This document shows, one piece after another, positions 39,036-52,919 of a stretch of 64,000 nucleotides of DNA. A program made the translations under genes and the position numbers. The stretch is from Nectonema munidae. Taxonomy: Eukaryota; Nematomorpha; Nectonematoida; Nectonematidae. The stretch spans positions 320,001 to 384,000 of the forward strand of contig JAUIRK010000855.1 in assembly GCA_030549495.1 (NCBI GenBank). The letters are read 5' to 3'. Positions within the stretch are counted from its first letter, which is position 1. Every line of letters begins with the position of its first letter. The notes beneath the pieces were generated by a model. It was not told the DNA's origin. It did no database searches and saw only the letters and a program-made list of their open reading frames with translations.

Positions 39036-40266
39036 TTTAAATATATTTGTGTTTTGAAAAAATTCATTGTCATTTGATACGATCAGCTTAAAAATTTCCT
39101 AGACCCCTGCGAACGTCTATGAATCGGCTGACGTCCTTCCCCCTCCCCCTTCCTATCGACGAGCGGGCTCCAGGTTTACGGTAAAACTGGATATTAATTA
39201 ACTGAGCATAACATTTCTGAAATTGAATTCAATTGATTTCTCCCCTTGAAAGCGTCAGCCTATTCGAGTTTAAGGTTAAAATTTTAAGGGGGCTACAAAT
39301 CATTGTTACGAATCCAAGTTCCTTTTCCAGTTGTACTAACTAATAAAGAAAGGGAACATTTATTGAAAAAGTCAATTAAAGTATTTTAAATCAATTTGCA
39401 GATATGAAATGTGAATTATTCCTTAAACGATGCCCTAAAGGAAAGAACTTGGCGTTAATAAATCTAAAAGAGAGCGTGGATAACATGCCCATCGTCATTT
39501 TACCGATTTTTCAAGAATCGAATTTATTGGCACAAATTTAAAATGTTATACGCAAAGTTTACCTGAGAAGGTAGGGAGCTATGCTATTGCAGGAAAGCCA
39601 CGCTATCCTTGAAAAATATGAATAAACAGGCGCGATACAAGCACCCGCCATATGAATAATAATGCTCTGTGATAGAATAAAATTAAAATAACAATACAGC
39701 AAGTAACAAAGCGAGGTGCAGCATCAAAATAAAGAGATGATGAGGTTCGAGATGATGAATGATGGTGTTGGTCTGTTCTTTGGAATTGATAATGAGGTTT
39801 ATTCTGAATGCCTAAGTATTATGAAATACGTAATGATGGCCTTAGAAAACGGTGATGGTGACATGTTATTAGTGATTATTACGTTATTGACGCTAATCAG
39901 ATGCTAGGGTTGGGTAGGACCCAATTTCCCAGTGGGCCGAGTGCGGTTGACGCAATCTCAAGTTGCCAATTTCCAGTTGGTCGAGATAGGAAAGATTATT
40001 TCAGCATGTGTATATCCATCCAGGTATACGTGCCTGTTCAAAAATACCTAATTTTAGATGGTTTCTTGTTTTTAAATTACCTCGCTACTGATCAATCATC
40101 TTGCATTCATTAGTTCATTTGACTCTCAGTGTAATGCTTGAATCGTTTGCTTGACCAAGCTGAGCTGACATCATGTTCCCATTTTGGAATTTATTAGACA
40201 AAATAAAAATGGTATTACACTCACGGCTAATCAATTATGCTCTAACTTAACCATCATCATCCAACT

Positions 40267-40284
40267 TGAACACGATCGTGTTCA
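40267..40284. repeat. Perfect 18-bp palindrome
   Basis: TGAACACGATCGTGTTCA is its own reverse complement. A half-copy ATCGTGTTCA recurs at about 43587, past the piggyBac fossil. It may be a transposon terminus or a protein-binding site, but no more can be said. Confidence 0.6.
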
Positions 40285-40635
40285 CACTGAAATAACAGGG
40301 TGTTTTTTTCGAAATCGCTCAATCTTATAAATGTTTCGGGGCCTAAAGATCAAAATTTGAAATGTTTAAAAATCAGTGAAAAGAAAAAAAGAATGAATAA
40401 TAACACCAAGGATATAAAAATTTTTGTTTTAAAAAAGGCAGATTTTTAACGCCATCTATCACTGTTTTTAAAATTATTCAAACAAAATTAATTATTGTAA
40501 AATGTTTTTTTTTATTTTTAATGCCACGTACACTAACGCTTATCTCGTCAACGCTTCATATTAGCTAATTTTCCAGAGATATTTGCAGAATATGATTATA
40601 AACTATTTGTTTTCAGATGACTCTTTTGGAAGGGT

Positions 40636-40705
40636 TCCAGGTAAATTCCAACAAGGAAAATTCCAACGCAATAATTTTCCCCATGGTGAGTTCCATCACG
40701 GGGAA
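40636..40705 (+). repeat. Short degenerate minisatellite (AAATTCCAACNNGG-type unit)
   Basis: Three to five imperfect units of about 15 bp with TTCCA(A/T)C/GG spacing. In one frame they give a repeating peptide of the form GKFQ-QGKFQ-...-HGEF-HHGEY. Probably a dispersed low-complexity repeat, not a gene. Confidence 0.5.
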
Positions 40706-41126
40706 TATTGGAACTTAAAGTTATTTAATTATTTGTGGTGTGTGTGTATAATCTATCATTCAATCTAAACAACTAAGTCACGGTAATATTTCCAAGTTGG
40801 ATATATTCAGATATATCCTACTGGCTAAAACTGATTTTTCAGTTTTCCTTGCGTTCACTCGCAAATCATCGTAAGTTTCTTCCTTATGCAGTTACTTTTT
40901 ATATAATATTTGGAAATTTTCTATTTTTACTTCAAACATTATTATTTAGATTAGTTATATGGTGGATAAATGTATAACGAATAACAACAGAAACTATAAA
41001 CTTTGAAAATAGGTCTTAAAAACAAAGCAAAAGTATTGCAATGAATTCCTAAATATGTGAAGATTGCGAAAACTTGTGAACGCAATTCTGTGAGATTAAA
41101 ATTTGTGTCAATCAAAACAGAAAATC

Positions 41127-41303
41127 TTTAACAGGACCTAAAATCACAGTACCAATGATCTTTCACAGGACCTAGAATCACGGGGTTACCAATGATCTTT
41201 AACAGGACCTAGAATCACGGGGGTACCAATGATCTTTAACAGGACCTATATTTAAGGTACCAATGATCTTTAAGTGGACCTAGATTTTTGGAACCTAGAA
41301 TCC
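41127..41303 (+). repeat. Minisatellite, five units of 34-37 bp
   Basis: Units start at 41127, 41161, 41198, 41235 and 41269. Each has the order TTTAACAGGACCTA, then a variable centre (AGAATCACGGG or TATTTAAG), then GTACCAATGATC. Length differences of 3 bp come from the G run in the centre. The last unit degenerates and is followed by a hairpin-like TCTCGAGCGAAGCGAGAGA. Confidence 0.9.
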
Positions 41304-41785
41304 TACGTCTCGAGCGAAGCGAGAGACAAACAGGCTTATCCTAGTAGAGATATAAAAGGAGTTAAAGAAGTCCAAATTATCATAAAAAAAGGTTGAAAGT
41401 TAAAACCAATGAAAATGAAGGATTAGAAAAATTATGATTCGTCCATTTGGCTTACATATACGCTGGCGTGTATAACGAATCAAGATATAACTTTATTTCA
41501 TATCATTGTATCTCGATATTGAACGATTTGAGAGCGTATACAGAAAGTGCAGTGACGTAATTTGTACTTTCATTTGAATGCATGTGAACGTTTTTTGCAG
41601 AAGTCTTTACTCTCATCATAGTACACAATAATTTCCGTTGTACTTTCATCTGTATTTTGAGCGGAAGTGTTCATATGTGAATATCACCTCTTTATACAAT
41701 GAGAAGTAACACATATCTCCAAACGTCGTTATAAATACTTTTCATTCACTGCTTATTCGTGGAAATTTTGTACTGTACGAATCTG

Positions 41786-43353
41786 ATGTCTTCATCCTCT
41801 TCAGAGATAGCCTGTACTAGTGAAGATGATTTTTCACCTTTTGAAATAGAAAGTTCATCTGAAGATGAGAGAACTAAAAATGTAGTACTTACAAATAGAA
41901 AACTCAACAACACATGCACTTCTACACCCAGCTAAATGATGTCCGTTGGTCCACACTTCCTATTTTACGACGCTTACTTTCAAGAAACATATGTAGTTTT
42001 GCTCCTGGTACTTCTGTTTCTCCTGAAACCGAATATGAAGCTTTCAGCTTGTTTTTCTCAAAAAACATTGTTGACAAAATTTTAGCTTATACCAATCAAA
42101 AGGCAAAAAATTACAACATTGTCGAGTTCACTACTTCAGAGTTTTATGCTGACGTGCTATTATGATTAGGGCTGGTGCTGACAAAGCGAATTTTACAAGC
42201 ATTGAATCTTTATATAGAACTCACGACTCCAAACCATTTTACGGATGTGCAATGTCTAAAAATAGACTGAAAGAGTTTCTTCAAATGTTATCTCTAGACG
42301 ACAAATCACCCAGGAGACAAAAACAAAGATTGGATAAGCTTGCCGCTATCAGGGATATTTATAATATTTTTGACTCCAATTTGACTTTAATACTATACAC
42401 CTGGGCCAAACCTAACAGTCGATGAACAACTTTATTCCTACCGCGGCTATGTTCCTGGAAGAAGTTATATGCCTCAAAACCAGCCAGGTATGGTGTTAAA
42501 ATAATTTGGTTGTGTGACGCTGAAAATGGGTTTGCCTTGAAATCGTTCGTTTATTCAGGCAAAGAGGAAAATGAAAAATCTCAAAGCATTGCAAAAAAAG
42601 TTTGTTTGTTTTTATGCCAGCCTTACTACGGGACAAATAGAAATGTGTACTTGGATAGATTTTTTGTTTCATTCGACCTGTGCAAAGAACTTTTGTTGAA
42701 GAGACTAACTATGACAAGAACAATAAAACACAATTCTAGGGATGTTCCTAGAAGTATAACTGCTTCAAAGTGTAGAAATTGTTTGAAACAAAGTATTTGT
42801 ACAACCATGACAACAAAATCGTTCTTTGCTCTATAAAGCCAAAAAATAAATATGTTCTTGCAAATAAATGTGTTCTACTGTTATCCCCTTTTCACACTAA
42901 TAAAGTAATCTGTGAAGAACGATTTGATAAAAAAAAACCTGATATAATACTTGATTACAAGTATAAAGGAGGGGTGGACTAATAGGTATCCTTTATTGTT
43001 TTTATCGAATATTATAGACGTTTCTACACTCAATTCTTTTTTGATTATGAAGCATAACGGATACAAGTTTTCTAGGCTTACATTTTTAAAAAATTTGGCT
43101 CATTCAATGGCTGAAAAAAGAATTTAAAAAGGTACAACAAATTTTCTATTTATATCCAAAAGAGAGAAACATTCTTAGCTTATGGTATGCTTCCCAATAA
43201 AACTCTTTCTCAGAAACTGTACAAAGAGGAAGCTCACAAACAAGAAGATGTCACATCAAAAATTATAGAAAAACCACGAGATGGGGATGTGCTAAATGCG
43301 GCAAAAAGATATGTTGAGATCACAAAGTCTCTTTATGTTTTAATTGCTCATAA
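41786..43353 (+). pseudogene. piggyBac transposase, decayed
   Basis: Plus-strand blocks in order: the acidic N-terminus MSSSSSEIACTSEDDFSPFE from 41786; IMIRAGADKANFTSIESLY and SKNRLKEFLQMLSLDD; VDEQLYSYRGYVPGRSYMPQ, the first catalytic-Asp block; NRNVYLDRFFVSFDLCKELL, the second-Asp region; NKVICEERFDKKKPDIILDY followed by YKGGVD, the third-Asp region; and a Cys-rich end RCAKCGKKIC...DHKVSLCFNCS with a stop at 43351-43353. This is the full domain order of a piggyBac transposase. Several stops and frameshifts interrupt it, including one in the Cys-rich tail. TTAA target sites and TIRs were not resolved. Confidence 0.88.
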
Positions 43354-43379
43354 ACTTTCTAAATCTGATCAATAAAATT

Positions 43380-46300
43380 TTCACTTTGTTTATCCATTCT
43401 CTTTATGTTTTTTAATTTACCTGAATTTTACTATTTTAGGTAAATTTACCATGTTCAATTTTTGCAAATATCTCTTTTAATTTTAGAAAATTAAGAATAT
43501 TTTTTCATAAAACCAAGAAAATTACATTGTTTCATCAGCAAACTTGAAAAAAACTTTAATTCTATTTGTGAACGTTCCGTTGGACAATCGTGTTCAGGTG
43601 GCCAGAAAGAACTTCTGATTTAGTTAGTCTTATAAGGAATCAACTTTCAAGTATTTGTTAACTTATAAACTTTACTAAGAAAGTAAGTAACGTATATATT
43701 GATATTTTAAAAACAAATATTTTTTCAATAACTGGATAAAACACTTGCAAAGTAATTCTTGAAATTTTAGCTTAAACAATTTGAAAATAGCAACATACTC
43801 CGTGTGTTTGTTAAGCGTAGGAAAGTAAATGAAATAACATAATAAGAGTGGATGAATTTGAAAAGGAAAAGTTGAGAGTTCGCAATCTGAGGAGTGTGGA
43901 AAAGCATTAATTATTATTATTATTATCAATGTTGCATTTGATGCATTCGTGCGCGCTTGGTGAATAAGACGCAGATTTGTGCAGCTTCTTACATCAATGA
44001 TTACTTCTATACGCTTCGCTACTTAAAATTGCGTGTTTTTGTGCACAACTTGTGGTAAATAGCAAATGCCTCATTTAACATCCACTCTATCATGGAGGAA
44101 AGTGGAGATGGGCTAGCCAGAACAGAGCTCTGAAGGAAATTTTTAGCTCTATACTTTTCTTACGCCAAAAACCCCCTTTCTATTCATGATTTAACCCTTT
44201 GCATGATCACTGTATTTTGTATCTAGCACCGCGAAGATATAAAATTATACTAAAAAATTTATAAGAATGGAGATACTCGGCCTTAGGTATAGGAAAATTG
44301 CATTGAAAAAAACGAATGATTAGCCTTAAAAATTCTGATTCTCAAAGGATAATAATCAAGGGATTATTATCATAAATAATAGAAGGCTTATTCAATCCAT
44401 TTTACACTGCGAGTTCATCGAAGAGTTACTTACTTGCACAATCAAACACTAATTTTTCTTCTGCTGTCTTTCATTAGGCTTTCTCTTTGGAAAGTTGCTA
44501 AAAATTTTTGTTTTGCTTGAACAATAGTTTGGACTTTGGTAACTACTATTCAATCAAAAAATGTGTTACGTATAAAATAAGCCGTTCTTAAAACTTCTAT
44601 ATAATTCATGAATACTTACATAAACTGAAAGAATCTTTTTCCTCACTCTAAATACCCAAAACTCATTCTCATCGCATTCTCTTATATCTTGCATTTTTGT
44701 TACTTTTAAATTTTCTATCATGTCTTACTTTTATGCGTACTCCTCACTCGCCTATACCTCTACACACAACGCATTTTATATCACAATTATCTATACTCCT
44801 CATTTTTTACATCTTTTTTTTCTTTTTTATTTATTTTTCTCCCATTTTTATTTCATTGCCACTTAAATCTTTTTTGATTAATTAATCACTGAAAACTTTT
44901 TCTGATTTTTTTCTTAAATCTTTCCTCATCTTCTAAACCTTCTAATCTTCTTGATGCTCACGATAACGAAGATAATCTTCCTGTGGGTCAGAAACATATT
45001 CATTTTCTGTGCATATCTTTTTTAACTACTATATGTCATATTTTTAATGAAATGAACTACTACTACCACTACTATATGTTGATTTTAGCCTTATTGGTAA
45101 ATAATTAGGATTTAAAAGAATTTCCGGTATTTAATCCCAATTTGCTAATTATTTTAGTAAACTCTAAAATGGAAAAAACGCTGAATTTATAAGATCAAAA
45201 GACACATAAAATATATTTGCCATTTTTATAGATGTTATAAATTGTTTTTGTTAGTTAGAAAATTCTAAATTTTAACTACGTAATTTTAAGATGTGAAAAA
45301 AGATTCTAAATTAATAAATAAATCTTTACTAATAAAGTAACTAACAATAAAATGAATAAATGATAAATCATAAAAGCATGGAGATATGAAAAATTATAAA
45401 ACAATTAGACAAAAATTTAATGTTTCAATGATATATTATATTCTATATTTGAGTTACTTACTACTTTCATATATCGTAAATTTATAACTGCAACTATGAG
45501 CGAAATTTAGTTCGTGATAAAGCTATGATTAATTTCAACAGTTGTTAAATTATTTTGAATCCCCTAACAAATTCAATCAATCTTATCATCAACTAATTTT
45601 TAGAAGAACATATTAGAATAACTTTTTGTCATTTATATTTCACTGAACAGACAATTTATTAAAGTCATCTACAACAATATATAAACAACAAAATTTTTTA
45701 TCACATTTTTTTACAGAAGTAGCCATTTAACAGCGCTAAATATGTAAGTTCTTTATTCTACGCACAATATAAATTTTCCCATCTTATTAACTGGAAGAAT
45801 TAAAATAATTAAAATGCATTATTGATTCAACGAGAACTTTTCATTGCCACCCACAAATTTCAAATTACTTTCAATATTTACGCCAATGGAAATCAAAAAA
45901 AGCTTCATTTAAAAGATGGCCGAATGAGTTTGAAGAAGAAGAATCTTGTATCCCTTATTGGTGTGACATAACTACCATGTTTTGTAACGTTATGCTATGT
46001 TTATAAATAAATAAAATAAATTTTATTTACCAACACTTTTTTCTTCTACTCCAATTTGTATGACTACTTGTTTTCAACGAAATTCATGTTATACGTGCTT
46101 TGCGCAAAAACTTAGGATTGTTCCTAGATACAAAGGAGTATAAAAAGTTTACTGGCGACACCATAGATGTCGATTTAGTTGTCCACTAAATGAACAAATT
46201 ATATGTAGCCGTGAAGTATGGATACACACAAAGGCTACTTAAAGCCACTTAACGTGCGAAACCAAAAGATAAAAAAGAACTGGCACCTAGCTTATATAAT

Positions 46301-47320
46301 AATATAAGCTATACCATGGCTTGCATAAGCATTCTTCCTTTATAGTGGATACTATCGATCAAAGAAACTTCTTATGGAGCAACTGACTACAATAAAATTG
46401 CAAACGCATTTAGTAATAAGTTGAAAATAAAGATTTTATCATCAAGATAAAGGAAGAGTTATCAGATTTATTTTATAATGATAATAGGATTCTAGCTTCT
46501 AGTTGGAAAATTATAAAATTCGGATATACAAAAGACGTGTGTACCATAAAAATTTATAATTCACACAACCCCAAAACGTTGAACATCCACCAAGGTATTT
46601 ATGCCTGAAAGGCACACATGGCCTTCACAAGCCTTGTGACGCTGAGTGTAAAACCTCTTAGCTATTTAGTTCTGGGATTGTGCTCAGTTCATTTTTTAAG
46701 CTTAGAAATTTTAAAGTGCAGTTTTTATAGATTCTTTTTACAAAATGACGTTATTCAAATGTTATTATGGATATATTTTTATAAAAATTGGCGGACCCTC
46801 TACTCCTGGAGTAGTGTGGCATTTAGCATATGGGCCCCCAGATATGAATAGACTGGAAAGACGAGATTCTCAAAGGTTAAACCCTCATATATTTTTAGAT
46901 ACATTAACAATTTTGTCAGAAAATTGATGCGATATTCATAGCTATTTTTACAATTTTGGCTTCAGATAACTGACAAGAAACATTGACAGGGAGAAAATGT
47001 TCTCTTGAGAAGATTATTATCAGCGCTTTAAAACGTGTTCTTTTTCTCAAACTGAATTAAAAAATGTTCAAGTTAATCCTATTATTATTTGTGATGAAAT
47101 TTGTCCGCTCAAGTTAAAAAATAAAGCTCTTTTCTTAGATTTTAAAGATTTTTATGCATATTTTTTATTGTGATATATATTCCAAATATCCTGAATCTAG
47201 TGGTGATGTTAATTTTTTTTATCAAAATCCATCTCAAAATTTTTTATCAAACTCATTTCAAAATTAATTTTTTTTCAAATACTTATAAAAAGTTTTTACA
47301 CATTGTTATTTCTTCTATAA
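43380..47320. other. Gene-poor AT-rich stretch
   Basis: Mostly A/T-rich sequence with a short ATT repeat at about 43905-43926. About 46600-46930 has overlapping open frames that include IKIGGPSTPGVVWHLAYGPP but no recognisable family. No supported gene, TIR pair or RNA was found. Confidence 0.4.
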
Positions 47321-47324
47321 TTTA

Positions 47325-47800
47325 TATGATATGTAATTTTGCTATTCATTCTATAATGATTCTTCCTTGGTTGGTAGCTCTTCTTTATTCCAAAATTTTT
47401 TTACTGCAACCTTATTTGAAAAAAACTTTTTTAAATATTTATTTTGAACAAACTTAAGAGATCTCAGAGCATTTAAAAGAATCTTCTTGGAGATCTTAGG
47501 CTCTCAGTATCTTGAATTTTATTATCAGATGATATGAACAGATATTCAGTCTTAATATTTGTCAACAAACCCCAATTTATATATTCTTTCTGATGGAATC
47601 TTTCGTGATGCTCATAGTTCAATTACAAAAAGTTGCGCACCTTCAATATCTAAAAGACTTTCCCTTTCATGTAAAAGAAAAAGGATGGACAAATTTAATT
47701 TTAATTGTAAAATTATCTTGATAGTGACCTAATCTTCACATATTGGCCTCTGTGACAGCTTTAACTCTGCCCTATTCAAAATTTCAGGCTTGTTATTTAC
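47325..47800 (+). repeat. Unidentified dispersed repeat, copy 1
   Basis: Aligns by eye with 48868-49300: both have AATTTTGCT(A/C)TT(C/T)ATTCTA, a variant of CTTGGTAGCTC, GAAAAAAACTTTTTT and GATCTCA, and both continue to ATTATCAGATGATAT. Near 47700 AAATTATCTTGATAGTG also matches the segment at 60160 (GAAATTATCTTGACAGTG). Diverged and AT-rich, with no identifiable protein. Confidence 0.6.
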
Positions 47801-48867
47801 TGTATCCCTTGGTAGTCTCGCGAGTTTGCATTACACATTTATGAGACTCGGATAATAAAAATATCATCTAATTACTAGCAGTGATGTTGTGTGTAAAAGA
47901 TTTACTGGAAGTAATTTGCTCCGACGAAGATGAATTTATTCTTTGGTGTTATAGTGTCTTCGTGAAATGTTTTGAAAGCTGTCTTCACTCATAACTTTTT
48001 GCTGTAAAGAAGGCAGTTTCTGCCTAAACTAGTGAGGATATCTTTATATCTTTTTTAAATTACCTTAATAAAATTTACAATTTATTTGATTATAAAATTT
48101 TACAAATCAGAAATAACGTCAAAAATTCTTTATTTATTTAATTCAATTTAAACTTTCATAAAGTTTAGCAAAAAAATTTTGATATGGCAAAGATTTGAAA
48201 TCAAATTGTTGTAGTATATATATTTTGTCTTATAATTTCTTCTCTGGATATCAATATCTCGTAATCATGGTGAGTATAAAATATTTATGGAGAAAGGAAT
48301 AAAAACAAACACATTATATTTTTTAAAGGTCAGTATGACATAAACAAGGAACCCAAAAGCACATTTAAATGAGGACGCGTGATCAAAATAAAAATGTGAA
48401 AGTAAATCATGCAAAAGCACTTTCTTTTATATCTTTAGCGTAGAAGTCGTTTGAGGAGCCAAAAAGTTTTAATCAAGAAGTATGTAACTTGTTTAAACAG
48501 AAGTTCTACCCTTTTCTTATGAACCAGGAATAATCTAGTATTGAATGTTTCAAAAAGGACCTTGCCTGTAAAGCTTTTCTCTTGCGAATAAAAATATTTA
48601 AACCTTCATCTTATTAGCTAGATTGTAAAAATCAATTCACTATCTGAAAATAATTTTAGAGTTACCATTTTTTTCTGATATTCTCTGCATTGCAAAAGTA
48701 TAGAGGAGATGAGTTTTTTTGCTAATATTATTTTAATTTAATAAGTCAATTTTGATGCCTTATTCACTCAAAATATATAACCTATCGTTAAATCCGGTAT
48801 CTCGATAGGACCTCAATTATTTTGGTTGCCAATTCGTGCTGATACTATGTATAACATTTTTCCTCAA

Positions 48868-49300
48868 CTTTAAATGGCGTCTAATTTTGCTCTTTATTCT
48901 AGAAGAATCGTTCTTGCTAGCTCTACCTTCATCCTAAATTTATATTTGCAATCTGTGTTCGAAAAAAACTTTTTAGAAATTTATTTAGCACAAAATTTAC
49001 CCGATCTCAAACCTTTTCTATTTAAGAGAATCTCTTTGTTGATCTTGCTTTTTTTTTTATCAATATCGTGTACTGTAATATCAGATGATATAAAGAGCTA
49101 TCACTCAGGATATTTTTAACCACTATTTTTCAAAATTTGTGTTTCTCATAAAATCATTCATAATCAGCTTTTTTTGATTACAAAAAGTTATCCATTCTAA
49201 AAGGTCTCTCTTTCACACCGAAATAAAAAATGGCCTAAAACGATTCACATTAAAAAATTGTCTTCACAATGGCTACATCTTGAATTATTAGTATGTGCCA
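48868..49300 (+). repeat. Unidentified dispersed repeat, copy 2
   Basis: Carries TTGCTAGCTCTACCTTCATC, which matches CTTGGTAGCTCCACCTTCATC-like sequence in copy 3 near 59155, and shares several words with copy 1. The AT-rich open frame 48874-49119 is not conserved in frame among the copies, so I do not call it a gene. Confidence 0.6.
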
Positions 49301-50068
49301 ATTCGAGGAGTATATAGAAGAAATGCAACAACAAGACATGCACTATTTCCATTGGAATGATGGAATCATTTTGAAAATGCAGTAGAAGGAATTGCTTTAA
49401 CTAAAAACGCAGTAGAAGATTAGCACTATATTCTTCAATTTTTATTTTAATGGAGTCATTCGACAAAAGGGACATTTTTAGATGCGTTAGTCAAGATATT
49501 TCGTTCCACCGTTTAAACATAATGCAAGCGATTACTGGCTTTTTTTTTGATTTTTCTAAATAAAAAATACTCATCCATTAAAAAAATCCAATAAATTACT
49601 ATGATTATGAGTTATTTCTTCCCTTAAGCCGTTTTATATTCTGCATGTAAGTTGTTCAATAAAAAACAATTCTTCTAAGTTTTATGTTGTTGTTTTTTAA
49701 ACAAGTGATTATAAATTTACCTAACTTTTTTGTACATTTTACTAAGATAAAATTCTTCAATATATCTCAAATTTTTCATTCATACATTAAACAACAAAAT
49801 ATATCGCTATCAGTATCATGCCAATAAAATTTTAATTTTGACATGATATATTATATTTAAATCATTTTTGCAGATTTGAGCGATTTTCATAAAAGAATGT
49901 AAGCACTAGATTCAGCATATTTGAAGTACATATTTCAGAGTAAAATATATGTAAAAAGCTTTAAAATCTAAAAAAAAACCATTTGGTCCTCTCCCACGTA
50001 TGCCCCTTTTGAGTACAACATCTTACTAACCTAAATGAAAACCACCAAAACCCACTCAAAACATTTAT

Positions 50069-50650
50069 ATGTTAAACATTCTCCACATAAATCTAAACCA
50101 CTCCAAAACAGCTTGGTCGAACCTCCTTAAAATCCTACATTCTAACTCTTTTGATATTATATCCATAAACGAGCCCTACACAAAAAACTCTTCTTTCCCT
50201 TCAATTCCTCCAAATTACACTGTACTATATGCACCCACAGTAACTCTTTATTCAGCCTGTATCATCATAAAATCTTCTATACACTTTTCTTTCATTCATC
50301 AACACTCGACTCAAGAATACATATTTGTCCTAATATTTAGCGAAAACTCACCCCTTATTTTCTGTTCTCTCTACTCTGCCCCTTCCAATACACATGCCAT
50401 TCCCTTAAACTTTTCTCACGATCTTAAAGCCACTCAAAACTTATCACCTCTTTACCTCAAAAATCATCACATTATCATCAGCACAGATTGCAATGCCCGT
50501 TCTTTCCTGTGGGACTACAAAGAAAATACACGTGGCGCGCAACTCCTCTCCTTCCTAGCCGCACACAATCTTTACATAGTGGATACATCTAAAGACCCCA
50601 CTTTTATGAAATTTACTAACAACAAAACCGCGTCCTCCCATTTGACCTAA
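50069..50650 (+). pseudogene. LINE APE-type endonuclease
   Basis: 193 open codons with LNILHINLNHSKTAWSNLL, DIISINEPY (catalytic Glu), then HIIISTDCNARSFLWDY (the D-x-N motif), TRGAQLLSFLAAHNLYIVDT and DPTFMKF, followed just beyond the stop by an out-of-frame LTIAS. These are the canonical blocks of R1/I-type endonucleases. Confidence 0.88.
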
Positions 50651-51339
50651 CCATAGCCTCAAAAAACACATTAAAATTCATTACAAATTGGCACATCTCA
50701 AACACACCATCTGCTTCCGACCATCTTTTTATAACTTATCAAGTTAATATAAAACCTTTCACAAGAGTATCAAATCAAAACACACCTAAAACTCACTGGG
50801 CCACCTTCCTAAATCAATTAAAGTCACAACTTCCCTCAACCCTTCCCCACATAAATTCTCCCGGTGATCTTGACTCTGCAGCCCTTAACCTCAACAACAC
50901 AATTAAACTTTCCATCACACTATCAACCCCAGCCAAACCATATTTACGTAGAAAACACACATACTTCTGGACTCCCTTTCTCACCTCGCTTAAAAAATCC
51001 CTAAAACATTCTCTTAAAACACTTTGTAAAAACCGTAGCCCTAACAACTTCGAACACTACTTCAATATAAAAAATAGATATATGGCAGAAATAAATTCTG
51101 CAAAAAAAGAATCGTGAAAAAAATTCTGCTCCTCCTCTTTTAAAAATCCATGGAAGGTGATTAATTCCGTCGGCAAAAATCGCTATGTTTCTCAACTCAA
51201 TCCACTCCTACCACATACAATTTCAACGACCCATTAATCAACCCATCCTTTCTTTCAACGCTTTTCCCTCAGGATTTTCATACATCCGATAACATAGTAA
51301 ACCACTCTATACGCGAACATGTCTCCTCCTTCTCATCCT

Positions 51340-52912
51340 AAACTCATCCCAAACTTTTCCTCCAGTAAATCTAGCGGAATTAGCCTCAGCCATAAATAAG
51401 CTAAATCCTAAATCATCCCCAAACCTTGATCTTATAACCACAAAACATATCATAAAATCCTTCCCTTTATATTCACAATATCTCTTACGATTATACAACA
51501 GTTGCCTAAAATTCTCCTTTTTCCTATCTATCTGGAAAATAGGTAAGCTTATTTTACTTCCCAAACCCAACAAAGACTTAGGCCTCATAACCAACTGGCA
51601 ACCAATCACCATCCTTCCTACTTTAGGAAAAATCTTAGAAAAAATTCTACGCAAAAGGTTTCTCTTTCACATCACCACATCTGACAAAATTAGTCTCTTC
51701 CAAGTTGCATACCTCCCACACAAAAGTCCAGAATCCGCTCTCTATAGACTCTCCTCCTACCTCGAAACAAAACTATCTTCCAAATTAACATCATCCGCCT
51801 TCTTTCTAGGGATCAACAACGCCTTCAATTCAGCATGGCATCCTGCTATCTTTTTCAATATGATCTGACAAAAATACCCCAATTATCTCATAAAATTCAT
51901 TCAAAATTACCTTTCAAATCGGTGCCTTATATTCAGATACAATTCTCTAGTTGCCATTCATTCCCTCTCACTATCCACGCCACAAGGTGGGTGCCTCTCC
52001 GATATCCTCTGGATTATACTTATAAACCCCCTATTAGATATATTAGCTAAAAATGCAGCCTTGTTTCAATGCTATTCAGATGATCTAACCTTCATCTTTA
52101 CCTCAAATTCTCAAAAAGAAAACATAATGAACATCAACTCTCTCTATAACACGCTAACTTTTGCAGCCGATTCATTAAAAGTAAAATTTAACGCAACAAA
52201 ATCAACTCTTATACACTTCACACGAACACATTCCCCTCACCTCCCAATATTAATATCCAGCGATATCCTCATCCAACCATCTTCCTCCATGAAATATTTA
52301 GGGCTCACCTTTCAATCAAACCTCAAATGGTCATCCCACTTCAAAAACCTATACCACAAACTATCTTTAACTCTTTTCTCTCTTAGTAAAATTATATTTT
52401 ATAAATGGGGTCTAAGTATTCAACACTCATCTTTTATATACAAATCAATCATCCTACCTACGCTTGAGTATGGCATACTTTCATGGGGCCTATCATTAAA
52501 CTATCCCTCATCACTCACTTATCTAAATAAAATCCACCGCCTTTGCCTCATCACAATGACCAGGGCCTACAAAACCTCCCCTACTAGAATCCTAGAATTC
52601 TTCACGAACTGCCTTCTTCTAATCCTTCATCTCAAACAAATTGCTACCAAAAAATATATCCTGACACGCATCGAAGCAAATTCTTATCTTAAGTCCTTCT
52701 ATTTCCATAACACTCAAATTACACCCTCTCAAACTTACTTCAAATCCTTACTCCAACAATTTTCCTCTTCTCCAAACAACATTTTCATCCAAACCAAAAT
52801 CAATCCACTACTTTTATTTCACCCTTCCTCACCATTACTTTTCTCCCTTCACAACTGTTTCATCAAATCCATCGCTAAACTTTTAATTACGACTCGCTCC
52901 AACTTTACCTGA
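51340..52912 (+). pseudogene. LINE reverse transcriptase
   Basis: From about 51360: LAELASAINKLNPKSSPNLD, then WKIGKLILLPKPNKD, NWQPITILPTLGKILEKIL, then AFFLGINNAFNSAWH (family: DI..AFD..W), STPQGGCLSDILWIILINPL, CYSDDLTFIF (YxDD active site at about 52074-52088), FNATKSTLIHFTR and MKYLGLTFQSNLKW, thumb helices through SIILPTLEYGILSWG. The catalytic FxxD position reads INNAFNSAW, i.e. the first catalytic Asp is not visible. At least one stop lies after AFNSAWHPA. Confidence 0.85.
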
Positions 52913-52919
52913 ACTTCAT

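Larger units (their letters stand above)
39036..41126. other. Intergenic stretch upstream of the sulfotransferase
   Basis: It should contain the sulfotransferase promoter near 39.05-39.3 kb (the 5' side of a minus-strand gene), but no TATA box or initiator could be defended. Two small structures inside it are listed separately (40267-40284 and 40636-40705). The rest is AT-rich without recognisable genes. Confidence 0.4.

Noticed and set aside
43904-43926. ATT repeat as a structured or functional element
   Set aside because: Simple microsatellite of the kind common in AT-rich DNA.
51307-51654. 115-codon minus-strand frame
   Set aside because: Shadow of the plus-strand LINE reverse transcriptase; caused by the G-poor, C-rich coding strand.
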